Shown: positions 27,927 to 37,379 of the stretch, one piece after another
Layout: every line of letters begins with the position of its first letter
Numbering within the stretch: position 1 is the first letter of the stretch
From: an uncultured Alphaproteobacteria bacterium
Lineage (GTDB): Bacteria; Pseudomonadota; Alphaproteobacteria; Rhodobacterales; Rhodobacteraceae
NCBI GenBank assembly: GCA_902524845.1
Contig: CABZEW010000003.1
Span: forward strand, 20,514-84,513
DNA length: 64,000 nucleotides
Direction of reading: 5' to 3'
The notes under the pieces: generated by a model
Told to the model about the DNA's origin: nothing
The model's database searches: none
What the model saw: the letters and a program-made list of their open reading frames with translations, nothing else
Translations under genes and position numbers: made by a program

Positions 27927-28838
27927 ATGCTTAATTTTAATCGCCGCTATTTGGGAGTTCTTGTAGCTCTAATAACAGTTTCTATCTGGGCTGTATTTAT
28001 AGTTGCTACAAGATTTTCTGTGAGTACCAATTTCACAGTCGAGGAGGTTTTATTTCTACGACTGGTGCCGAGCACCTTAATTATGGCACCTTTTATGATC
28101 AAATATGATTTGATCCCCAGAGGGCTATCTTGGTTTAAGGCTGGAATGCTTATGATTGGAGCCAGTGCTATTTTTCCCTATATTGTATCAAGTGGACTAT
28201 ACTTTGCGCCAGCATCCGATGGCGGGGTTCTTGCTCCTGGCATGCTACCCTTTTGGACCGCGCTAGCAGCGTTTTTAATATTAGGAGAAAAATTAGAAAA
28301 GGTGCGGCGCACTGGATTACTTATTATATTGATTGGTGCACTTATGGTTGGTTTATGGCAAATTATATTTAACTCTGATGAAGGGGTGTGGAGAGGTCAT
28401 ATTCTTTTTTTAATTGGTTCAGGATTGTTTGCTATATATTCAGTTATCTTTCGTCAAAGTGGACTTTCCCCGCTTCATGGTCTTTTAATAGGTTTATTTT
28501 GGGGCACTTTATTCATCACTCCAATTCTACTCCTAACAGGAAGGGTTAACTTCAGCGATGTATCTGTTTTCGATATAGGGATTACCATATTTATTCAAAG
28601 TTTTATAATTGGTATTTTAGCCACTATTCTTTTCAACTATGGCGTTCGTCTTATAGGGGCATCAGAAATGGGTGCCTTTGGCGCACTTACACCAATACTT
28701 GCCATGATAGGAGGAATATTGTTTTTAAATGAGGCCGTACCAGTAATTAAGATGGCCGGCATTTTTTTGGTGGCCATTGGTGTATTCTTAGCTTCCGGAA
28801 TAATAAACCAGAAAAGCTATCAAAACCAAAACTCATAA
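27927..28838 (+). CDS. EamA/DMT family transporter
   Basis: 303 aa, ten hydrophobic segments, EamA pattern. Confidence 0.9.
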   Translation: MLNFNRRYLGVLVALITVSIWAVFIVATRFSVSTNFTVEEVLFLRLVPSTLIMAPFMIKYDLIPRGLSWFKAGMLMIGASAIFPYIVSSGLYFAPASDGGVLAPGMLPFWTALAAFLILGEKLEKVRRTGLLIILIGALMVGLWQIIFNSDEGVWRGHILFLIGSGLFAIYSVIFRQSGLSPLHGLLIGLFWGTLFITPILLLTGRVNFSDVSVFDIGITIFIQSFIIGILATILFNYGVRLIGASEMGAFGALTPILAMIGGILFLNEAVPVIKMAGIFLVAIGVFLASGIINQKSYQNQNS

Positions 28839-28929
28839 TGAAGAGAGGGTTTATAAGCAATATCAGATAAACTAATTTGACTGACTAAATTTTAAAACTA
28901 ATCTTATGTAATCAAACTAGGATCAAACT

Positions 28930-30465
28930 TTGGAAACAATATTGTTATGGATGGCAGCTGCTCTTTTTGCGGGCTATCTATGTAGGTTGATATTTATACC
29001 TACTATCGTGGGATTTATTGCATCGGGCTACTTATTCTCACTTTATGACGGAAGTGGGAAATCATTATTAGAAATACCATCCGAAATTGGCGTGGAGCTT
29101 CTCTTGTTTTCTATAGGGTTAAAAATAAAGCCCTCAGCATTACTTAATCTATCTCTTTTCTTTGTATTCTTGATGCACTCTTCAGCCGTTTTTTTCATAT
29201 TTCTTTTACTTGTTAATCTTGACGTGAGCCTTGAGATAAAAGTGCTCATCTGTTTAGCTTTTACCTTCTCCAGTACAATCATCGCTTCAAAGACTCTCGA
29301 AAATCGAAATGAATTAACTACTTTTCATGGGAGGCTCGCGATATCTATTTTAATCTTTCAAGATATCTTAGCTCTTATAGTCCTCTTACTTACAAATGAC
29401 ACATCTTGGACACCTTCAACTCTTTACCTTCTTGCATTACCGTTGTTAATTCCAATATTAAAAATACTATTAGAGAAATTTAACCCCACTGAAGAATTGG
29501 AATTGATTGCTACAATTTTACTGGCTTTGTTATTGGGTTCTGCTCTCTTTAAATATGCTGGCCTATCAGGAGAAATAGGGGCCCTCACTCTAGGTATGTT
29601 AATGGCAAACTACAAATCCGCAAAACAGCTGGGAGAAAGAATATGGACAATAAGAGAAATCTTATTAGTGGCTTTTTTCTTTTCACTAGGAATGAGCTTA
29701 GATCTGAATTTGCAAATTATTTACAGTGCAATTTTAATGACGAGCTTAATTTTCATAAAATCGATTGTTTTATTTGGTCTACTCTTAGTGTTCAAGCTTA
29801 GAGCATACACTGCTTTCCTAATAGTCATTTCGTTAGCAACCTATTCAGAGTTCTCATTGATACTAATATCATCTTGGGAAGAAAATGGACTATTGAACTC
29901 AGAAACATTCTCCATTTTAACTTGCACTATTTGCTTAAGCTTTGCATTAGGTGCTATTTTAAATAATTTAGTACATGAACTTTTTGTAGTACTTGAAAAG
30001 TATTTGGTCAGCTTTGAAAGACGTCAGCACCACCCAGACGAGCAACCTCATACATGCGGTGGGGCTGATGTCATGGTTTTGGGTATGGGGAGAGTAGGTA
30101 GTGCGATTTTTGATAATTTATCCGTTAATAATATAAAAGTAGTTGGTTTTGATGCTGATACCAATATCGTTAAGGAACAACTTAAATTCGGGAAAAGGGT
30201 GACGTTTGCTGATGCAGAAGACCCAGGATTTTGGTCAAAGCTACGATTTGGAAAATTAAAAGCCATTATTTTAGCTCTCCCAGAATTCCACGCTCAAAAT
30301 TGGTCCACCCAACAAGCGAGACGCTACGGTTTCAAAGGAAAAATAATTGTACCCACGCGGTCCCAAGGAAATCCCGAAACGCTTCGACTTTCAGGAGCTG
30401 ATGAAATATATGATGCTTATCAAGCAACTGGTATCGGCGTTACTGAAATTTTTCTTAAGGACTAA
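28930..30465 (+). CDS. CPA2 family monovalent cation:proton antiporter with TrkA-N domain (Kef-like)
   Basis: 511 aa; Na/H exchanger membrane domain, then 'DVMVLGMGRVGSAIFDNL...VVGFDAD' Rossmann. Confidence 0.9.
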   Translation: METILLWMAAALFAGYLCRLIFIPTIVGFIASGYLFSLYDGSGKSLLEIPSEIGVELLLFSIGLKIKPSALLNLSLFFVFLMHSSAVFFIFLLLVNLDVSLEIKVLICLAFTFSSTIIASKTLENRNELTTFHGRLAISILIFQDILALIVLLLTNDTSWTPSTLYLLALPLLIPILKILLEKFNPTEELELIATILLALLLGSALFKYAGLSGEIGALTLGMLMANYKSAKQLGERIWTIREILLVAFFFSLGMSLDLNLQIIYSAILMTSLIFIKSIVLFGLLLVFKLRAYTAFLIVISLATYSEFSLILISSWEENGLLNSETFSILTCTICLSFALGAILNNLVHELFVVLEKYLVSFERRQHHPDEQPHTCGGADVMVLGMGRVGSAIFDNLSVNNIKVVGFDADTNIVKEQLKFGKRVTFADAEDPGFWSKLRFGKLKAIILALPEFHAQNWSTQQARRYGFKGKIIVPTRSQGNPETLRLSGADEIYDAYQATGIGVTEIFLKD

Positions 30466-30528
30466 ACTAGTTTTAGGCATTACCATAAAAGCTAAGCAAT
30501 AATTAATTTAAATGAAATAGGTAAATTT

Positions 30529-31518
30529 ATGCGGAAAAAGTTATTAACGATATTTGGAGCAAGCGGTTTGGTTGGGTCAAGCATTTTAAGAGAGGCACTA
30601 GAAAGAGGCTATGATGTAAATGGCACACTCAGAAATGTCGAGAACCAAGAGAGGATTGCGAGATTAAAAAACCTTCCCTCTGGCAAGAATACCAATTTTT
30701 TTCCGGCTAATATGAGCGATATCTCCTCATTAGATAACCCTCTCAAAAATGCTGATGCAGCTTTTATCTGTTGCCTTATACCAACATATAAAGGCTTTGA
30801 TGGAACCCCCGCTAAGGAGCTTAATGACGAAAGAGGGTATAATGAGATCATCAAGCCCACAGTAGATGGCTGCCTGAATATTCTTAAGACGGCAAAAACA
30901 AATAGCGTTCGGAATATTATAATTTGTTCCTCTACTTCTAGTACGAACCCTAGTCCTCCAGTTTTAATAAAAAATGAGCTGGATCATTGGTCTGATGAAC
31001 AAGAGCAATGCAAGTCGAAAAAGTATACATCGGCTGCTAAGACATATATGGAAAAAGCTGCATTTAAGTTTTGTGCTGAAAACAACTTACGCCTCACTGT
31101 TTTTCTACCAACTGGTTTGTATGGCCCAGCGATATTACCAGAGCATTTACAGCATAATCCATTTTTATGGATAAAAAGCGTTCTTCAAGGGGGAGCTCCA
31201 AGACATCAAAAGGTACCAAATGACTCAGCTTCATTAATACACCTCCAAGACTTAGCAAAACTCTTTTTAGCAGCATATGAAAGCCCTTCAGCTTCTGGTC
31301 GATACTTTGGAGTTTTGAAGAGTTTCCATTGGAGTGATATATATATCGAGTGTCAGAAGTTAATACCAGAAATGCAAATGCCTGAACCTAATTCAGAAGA
31401 GCAAGTGACACCAACCCAATTTGATTTTAGACGAAGGGATAGTCTCGGGGTTAAGATTAGAGACTTTCCAACAATAATGCGTGAAACAGTCGATTGGATA
31501 AGAAGCAAACCGTTTTGA
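30529..31518 (+). CDS. NAD-dependent epimerase/dihydroflavonol reductase-like
   Basis: 329 aa; 'IFGASGLVGSSILREALERGYDVNGTLRN', 'YTSAAKTYMEKAAFKF'. Confidence 0.85.
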   Translation: MRKKLLTIFGASGLVGSSILREALERGYDVNGTLRNVENQERIARLKNLPSGKNTNFFPANMSDISSLDNPLKNADAAFICCLIPTYKGFDGTPAKELNDERGYNEIIKPTVDGCLNILKTAKTNSVRNIIICSSTSSTNPSPPVLIKNELDHWSDEQEQCKSKKYTSAAKTYMEKAAFKFCAENNLRLTVFLPTGLYGPAILPEHLQHNPFLWIKSVLQGGAPRHQKVPNDSASLIHLQDLAKLFLAAYESPSASGRYFGVLKSFHWSDIYIECQKLIPEMQMPEPNSEEQVTPTQFDFRRRDSLGVKIRDFPTIMRETVDWIRSKPF

Positions 31519-31534
31519 AAAGAACCCAGACGGT

Positions 31535-32728
31535 CTATACTGACTTTTCTTTTATTTTATTTATATTGGCTACAAGAACGTAAATGCCTAGAGCTGCTAA
31601 CGAAATAGCTGCGAACCAACTGAACGGATTTGAAGTAGAAAATAAAATCCAAAGAAATACAAAATCTTTTTTTTCTGGGTGATGCAAAATAGTATTCAAA
31701 CATTCAATAAGCCAAGCGGCTGAAAAAATCGTAATGAGGGCAGTTACTATCGTTTTTAGATAATGGTAAAGCACTCCCCGCTTGCTTTTAGATGTGATGA
31801 AATCACTTTGATCAATGAAAAAACCAGTCAATCCCTTGGGAAAATAAAGTACGAAAATCATTAGAATTATTCCTTGATATAACGACCAGATTTCTGTGCT
31901 ATTGCTTAACACGATGCTAGATAATGAAAAAATAGTAGCGCCTATAATTGGCCCTAAAAAGTATCCAGTACCCCCAATAAAGGTTGCAGATAGAATGTTA
32001 AAAGACTCACGGAGACTGAATACTTCAGGGGAAACTAGTTCAAAGTTGATTACAAACAAAGTTCCAGCAATTCCTGCTATAAATCCTGAAAAACAGAAAG
32101 AGAGATACCTAACCATATAGATCGAGTAACCAATATATTCTGTCCTGGAGGGGTTTTCTCTAACGGCATTACACATTTTGCCAAGCGGGCTTTGTAGAAA
32201 ATAATAAGAAACATATAGTGATATGAATAACCACGTCATCACAATGAGGCATACTGATTTTTTGCTATTATAGTCGAACCTAAAAAAATCTGTATTGAGA
32301 GTCCTATCTACTGTCATACCTCCTAAAACACTTGGGAATGATATACTGAAAGAATTGACAAGCTCTAGTATAGCTAACGTCAACATTGCGAAAATCATAC
32401 CAGCTCGTTGTACGGAAAAATACCCAATTATGCTTGCCAAGATTAAACCTGCAAACCCACCTAATAGGGGTAAAATTGGTAAAGGCATATATAAATCACC
32501 TTTGTTAATCTGCAACAAAATCATCCCAGAAAAATAACTTCCCGCTCCCATAAAGATTGAATGCCCTAAATTCAATAGTCCCGTCTGCCCAAGAAGCTGG
32601 TTAAAACTTATTGCAAAAATGATCGTTATGCCAACTTGGCTTAAAAGCATCAAATGCCCATCTCTGGAAACCAACATTGGCATCGAGACTATAAACAAAA
32701 AAATCAACCCCCACATAATTATGTGCAA
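31535..32728 (-). CDS. Branched-chain amino acid ABC transporter permease (LivM-like)
   Basis: 397 aa; 'SFNQLLGQTGLLNLGHSIFMGAGSY', 'GLTGF'. Confidence 0.9.
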   Translation of the reverse strand: MHIIMWGLIFLFIVSMPMLVSRDGHLMLLSQVGITIIFAISFNQLLGQTGLLNLGHSIFMGAGSYFSGMILLQINKGDLYMPLPILPLLGGFAGLILASIIGYFSVQRAGMIFAMLTLAILELVNSFSISFPSVLGGMTVDRTLNTDFFRFDYNSKKSVCLIVMTWLFISLYVSYYFLQSPLGKMCNAVRENPSRTEYIGYSIYMVRYLSFCFSGFIAGIAGTLFVINFELVSPEVFSLRESFNILSATFIGGTGYFLGPIIGATIFSLSSIVLSNSTEIWSLYQGIILMIFVLYFPKGLTGFFIDQSDFITSKSKRGVLYHYLKTIVTALITIFSAAWLIECLNTILHHPEKKDFVFLWILFSTSNPFSWFAAISLAALGIYVLVANINKIKEKSV

Positions 32729-32762
32729 GGGTTTTTTGTGAGAGATGATCGAAAAAATACTA

Positions 32763-34001
32763 CTAAAACTCTAGAGATATTTTCTTCATGGCGTATTCTA
32801 CGGCATCGAGTGTCATATCCACATCTTCGGCGGTATGGGCCAGAGACAGAAACATATTGTGCCAAGGATGAAAATAAATTCCCTTACTTAATAGATATTG
32901 CACAAATTTTGACCCTTTCGAAAAACCTTTGTCATCTTCGAACAATATCAAAGGCATCTGCGGAGGACCTGATTGAAATATCTCAACTCCGAAATTGTTA
33001 GCTATTTGGTGTATGCCGTTCCTAAGATTATTACCCAAGTAATAAATATGAGCTACCACATCTATTTCTTCGATTATTGACAAAGTCTTCAGGCTAGCGG
33101 CCATCGAAGTTGCGTTGCACCAGAAAGAACCAGTTACATAAATTTCACTTGCAGCTTGTTTTAATTTATCAACGCCCACGACTGCAGATAAAGGGTATCC
33201 ATTTCCAATTGCTTTTGAAAAAGCGGTTAGATCTGGCTTGACTCCATAATCAACCCAACTCCCTCTTTTGTTTAGCCTAAAACCCGCTCTAACATCATCT
33301 AGAATAAGAACTGCATTTTTCTTATCACAAATCTCTCGCGCTTTTTCTAAGAAAGTCTTTTTTGGCAATTCTTGATCTCTACGAACATCGTGGCGGAATG
33401 CAGTCAAGATTATTCCCGCTAGATCAACACCCGCCTTCTTTTCAGCAACTTCAAGGCTAGCACTATCGTTATATTCAAAGAAAATTAGGTTTGAAGTATC
33501 CTCTTCCACTACGCCTGTTGCTACGGGAGTACACCATGGTGCCGACCCGTGATAAGACCCTTTTGCTACCAATATCTTCTTTTTACCCGTGGCCGCCCTC
33601 GATATGGTTAGACACGTGGTCGTGGCATCGGTACCATTTTTGGCAAATAGAGCCCAATCGGCACTATCGACCAGCATTGTTATTTTTTCCGCTAGATCCA
33701 CTACTAATGCCGACGGACCATTACCTAAGTCTAATTTTTCACGTTGCTCATTAACGGCGTGATCGACATCCGCATTTTTATAGCCAAGTATATTGGGTCC
33801 ATAGCCACACATAAAGTCAATGTAACAGTTCCCATCTAAATCCCAAATTCTTGAGCCCTTTGCTTTCGAAAAAAATTGAGGATAACCATAGGGAAGCTTT
33901 TTTACATGCATATGACCCCACATACCACCTGGAATAAAAGCCTCTGCCTTTTTTCTAAGCAAAAGATCATTCTTTAATTTAGTATCGTGCTGCTTGTTCA
34001 A
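32763..34001 (-). CDS. Class III aminotransferase (glutamate-1-semialdehyde 2,1-aminomutase-like)
   Basis: 412 aa; 'FIPGGMWGHM', 'NGTDATTTCLTISRAATGKKKILVAKGSYHG', 'LILDDVRAGFRL', 'FSKAIGNGYPLSAVVG'. Confidence 0.9.
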   Translation of the reverse strand: MNKQHDTKLKNDLLLRKKAEAFIPGGMWGHMHVKKLPYGYPQFFSKAKGSRIWDLDGNCYIDFMCGYGPNILGYKNADVDHAVNEQREKLDLGNGPSALVVDLAEKITMLVDSADWALFAKNGTDATTTCLTISRAATGKKKILVAKGSYHGSAPWCTPVATGVVEEDTSNLIFFEYNDSASLEVAEKKAGVDLAGIILTAFRHDVRRDQELPKKTFLEKAREICDKKNAVLILDDVRAGFRLNKRGSWVDYGVKPDLTAFSKAIGNGYPLSAVVGVDKLKQAASEIYVTGSFWCNATSMAASLKTLSIIEEIDVVAHIYYLGNNLRNGIHQIANNFGVEIFQSGPPQMPLILFEDDKGFSKGSKFVQYLLSKGIYFHPWHNMFLSLAHTAEDVDMTLDAVEYAMKKISLEF

Positions 34002-34080
34002 TTAGGTACCTTTTCATATAAAACTTTAAAATAATCTAAAAATAAGTTTAATAAAAGAAATCTGTCTTTGGAAGGCACTA

Positions 34081-35688
34081 ATGACAAAAAATAACTTTAT
34101 GAACTTAAAAAAAAATATTGAAATTCATTTTGATGGTCGGGAACTTTTATGTTTTGGAAATAGACCAAATGACTTCCTTGAAATTTTTAAAAAAGTAGTA
34201 AAAAAGCACCCAACTAGAATAGCTCTTTGTTTTAAGAAAAAAATTATTACCTACAAACAACTTGATGAGTTGTCCGAAAACTTTGCTGGAGGATTATTGG
34301 AATCTGGGCTGAAAGAGAAAAATATTCTTGTTATCAATATTGTAAATAGCATTGAATTTGTAGTGGCGCTTTTTGCTTCATTCAAAATTGGTCTTATCGC
34401 AATGCCAGTCGGTCATAGACACAAAAAAGAAGAGCTCATTTCCCTTTATGATGATGCAGTGGTTCACGCAGTTATATTTGATAAAGAAACAGAAAAACAA
34501 CAACCCTCTAGCAATAATAAAAGTCCGATACTATTTATTAGTACGTTTGATAAAACAAACATTAATTGTCTGAAATTTAATGAATTACTTCGACGAGGGA
34601 GTAAGCAAAAAATTGTTTTAAAAAACATTCATGAGGAAGAGCCGGCGATACTACTTTACACGTCTGGCACGACTGGTCGTCCCAAGGGAGCTGTGCTTAC
34701 CCATCTCGGACTCGTTCATTCTTTTCTTCATTTTCAAATGGAGCTGAAACTTCAAGATGGTGAATGCACTATTCTTGCCGTGCCTGCAAGTCACGTTACC
34801 GGACTAGTAGCTCAAATCCTGACTTTAATTGGATGCGCAGGGAAAATTGTCATAATGGAGCATTTTGAAGTACAAGAGTTTGTAATACTTGCAAAAAAGC
34901 ATAGATTAACATACGCGATACTTGTTCCAGCCATGTACGCATTACTGCTCCATCGTAATGCATTAACTGCTACAGATTTAAAATCATGGAGAGTTGGTGC
35001 GTTTGGCGGAGCTCCCATGCCAGATGCCGTCAGAAAGGAATTAGCTTCCAAGCTACCGTTACTGAGTCTGAATAATGCTTACGGTGCAACTGAAACTACT
35101 TCCCCTACTACAATAATTCCTATTGATTGCAATGACCCGGGTGATAGTGTTGGTTTTGTTGTACCGTGCGGTAAAATTAAGATTGTGGACGAAAATAAGC
35201 ATGAGGTAAAACAGGGTGAGGCTGGCGAGCTTTGGATTAAAGGTCCGATGGTCGTGCCAGGATATTGGAAAAACGAACAGGCAAGTGAAAGCTCTTTTGA
35301 GAGTGGATATTGGAAGTCAGGTGATATCGCTAGTAAAGATGAAAATGGCTTTATACGTATTCATGACCGGAAAAAAGACATGATAAATCGGGGAGGCTAT
35401 AAAATTTTTAGTGCCGAAATAGAAAACCTAATGATGTTAATGGACGAAGTCCAAGAGGCCGCTTTGGTTCCATATCCTTGCCCCATTCTAGGTGAAAGAT
35501 CACACGCTTTTATTTTTTCTTCGTCAAATGCAATTGACCCCAATAAAATCCGACGCGAGTTATTGGGAAAAGTTGCTGATTATAAGGTTCCAGACAAAAT
35601 TACGATTACCCATTTACCTCTCCCACGGAATGTGAATGGTAAAATAACTAAGGCTCCCTTGAGGGATGTTGCGCAAAAATCAATCTAA
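34081..35688 (+). CDS. Class I adenylate-forming ligase (acyl-CoA synthetase-like)
   Basis: 535 aa; 'LLYTSGTTGRPKGAVLTH', 'YWKSGDIASKDENGFIRIHDRKKDMINRGGYKIFSAEIE'. Confidence 0.93.
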   Translation: MTKNNFMNLKKNIEIHFDGRELLCFGNRPNDFLEIFKKVVKKHPTRIALCFKKKIITYKQLDELSENFAGGLLESGLKEKNILVINIVNSIEFVVALFASFKIGLIAMPVGHRHKKEELISLYDDAVVHAVIFDKETEKQQPSSNNKSPILFISTFDKTNINCLKFNELLRRGSKQKIVLKNIHEEEPAILLYTSGTTGRPKGAVLTHLGLVHSFLHFQMELKLQDGECTILAVPASHVTGLVAQILTLIGCAGKIVIMEHFEVQEFVILAKKHRLTYAILVPAMYALLLHRNALTATDLKSWRVGAFGGAPMPDAVRKELASKLPLLSLNNAYGATETTSPTTIIPIDCNDPGDSVGFVVPCGKIKIVDENKHEVKQGEAGELWIKGPMVVPGYWKNEQASESSFESGYWKSGDIASKDENGFIRIHDRKKDMINRGGYKIFSAEIENLMMLMDEVQEAALVPYPCPILGERSHAFIFSSSNAIDPNKIRRELLGKVADYKVPDKITITHLPLPRNVNGKITKAPLRDVAQKSI

Positions 35689-35785
35689 TATTCACATATT
35701 TATCTTTAAAGATTTTAGCACTTTAGATTATGTTTTGATTTGCAAACTTTGATAAGAGCTTACTTAAATCAAAAAAGGATATATT

Positions 35786-36031
35786 TTGAACGATAATTAC
35801 GAGAATTTATTTTATAACATAAAAGAACCTATCGTCTGTGAAACGTGTTTCAAAGAATACGAAACTATACAGAACCCCGATATAGCTCTTCGAGACTATG
35901 TAAGAGTCGATGTCGGGTTTACTCAGATTGGTATTCAAATATGGTGTCAACGTCATAACAGAAATGTTTGTCACATTGATTTTGAGGGTAACAGACCTGC
36001 AGCTGACTTCAGAAGCATGGAAAAGAAATAA
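35786..36031 (+). CDS. Small Cys-containing hypothetical protein
   Basis: 81 aa; CETC...WCQRHNRNVCHIDFEG; non-ATG start. Confidence 0.5.
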   Translation: MNDNYENLFYNIKEPIVCETCFKEYETIQNPDIALRDYVRVDVGFTQIGIQIWCQRHNRNVCHIDFEGNRPAADFRSMEKK

Positions 36032-36033
36032 AA

Positions 36034-36300
36034 ATGCAGAAGTTTTTTTATAACCTACCGAAAGCAAAGTGTGACTTTTGCAAGGCAACAGAAAACCCGC
36101 ATCCTGATTATGATGAAACTATTCCAATAACTAGGATAAATATTGGGAAAAAAAGAAAATTAAACCTTTGTATAAATTGTTTTTTTATGCATAAAGAATT
36201 TTGTGAGAAAAAAGAGCAACCCTTTGTTCCCTACCTATCAAAGCTGAATAACTTGTCTCTTATTTTAGATAAAGCTAGCAAGAAAAATTCTAATACCTAG
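36034..36300 (+). CDS. Small putative zinc-ribbon hypothetical protein
   Basis: 88 aa; CDFC...CINC pair; 2 bp after the preceding ORF. Confidence 0.55.
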   Translation: MQKFFYNLPKAKCDFCKATENPHPDYDETIPITRINIGKKRKLNLCINCFFMHKEFCEKKEQPFVPYLSKLNNLSLILDKASKKNSNT

Positions 36301-36311
36301 TTGATACATAT

Positions 36312-37259
36312 ATGAAAAAGAAAAAGATTGTAATAATTGGTGCAGGCGTCTCGGGATTATTATGTGGCAAAAGATTAACCGAGGCTGGCTATTCTGTTCT
36401 TTTAATTGATAAGGGGAGAAATGTAGGTGGAAGGCTTAGTACAAGAAGAACTGATGGTGCCATATTCCATCATGGAGCAAGTTCTTTACCTGACTTTTAC
36501 AAACATAAAGATTTGCCAAAATTTGGACTCGGAATGCTTAAAAGAGCTGAAAATGAGAAAATTATTCAGCGCAAAGGGGATTTATTTGAACCTGTAAGTT
36601 CCGTTTCGGACCTCGTAAGTTTTTTCGCTTCAGGTTTGAAAATACAGGAAGGATGCGAGGCTACACACTTAAATTTACAAAGTAGGACAATCGATGTGAG
36701 TTTAAGGAATAATAATCATAAGGAAATACCATATGATTTTTTAATCGTCTCAATCCCACCAAATCAAGCCAAATCTCTAATTAATAACCAAATCAATAGA
36801 TTTGAAAATTACCTTAGTGAAGTCGAAATGAGGAGCTCTGCTACCGCTCTTTTTTCCTTTGATCTAAACCCTGCACACATTAAAGAGACCTTTTTCTCAA
36901 ACGAGAGAGTTCAGATTCAAGTAGAAAACAACAGATTCAAATGCGAACAAAAACTTCTTTGTTTGACTGTTCATACCAAAGAACCTTTTGCTAGAGAAGT
37001 GGTAAATAATGATAAGCGTAAAATTAGAGAGATCTTATTTGGAGAACTTTCAAGTATCTTTCCAGTCTTGCTACCAAAACCAACTTATGAGGCTGGACAT
37101 CGGTGGCTCTATGGGTTTACCGAGCGACCTTTAGGGCAGCCCTATCTGTTTTATAAAAAACAAAATGTTGGTTTTTGTGGAGACTGGTGTTTAGGTGGTA
37201 CAATCTTAAATGCAGTCTCAAGCGGAGTCAGGTTGGCTGAACAAATTTTAAAAGAATAA
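36312..37259 (+). CDS. FAD-dependent oxidoreductase (renalase/amine oxidase-like)
   Basis: 315 aa; 'IIGAGVSGLLCGKRLTEAGYSVLLIDKGRNVGGRLSTRR', 'GFCGDWCLGGTILNAVSSGVRLAEQI'. Confidence 0.9.
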   Translation: MKKKKIVIIGAGVSGLLCGKRLTEAGYSVLLIDKGRNVGGRLSTRRTDGAIFHHGASSLPDFYKHKDLPKFGLGMLKRAENEKIIQRKGDLFEPVSSVSDLVSFFASGLKIQEGCEATHLNLQSRTIDVSLRNNNHKEIPYDFLIVSIPPNQAKSLINNQINRFENYLSEVEMRSSATALFSFDLNPAHIKETFFSNERVQIQVENNRFKCEQKLLCLTVHTKEPFAREVVNNDKRKIREILFGELSSIFPVLLPKPTYEAGHRWLYGFTERPLGQPYLFYKKQNVGFCGDWCLGGTILNAVSSGVRLAEQILKE

Positions 37260-37379
37260 AATCTAGCGTTTATTTAAATAGAGAGTAAGCAACAATCGGT
37301 AATAAAGGATGCACCTTGTGAAGGCTTAAAAAGGAATAAAATAATTGAAAAACTCTTGGCCAACTACGTATTAAGAGGT

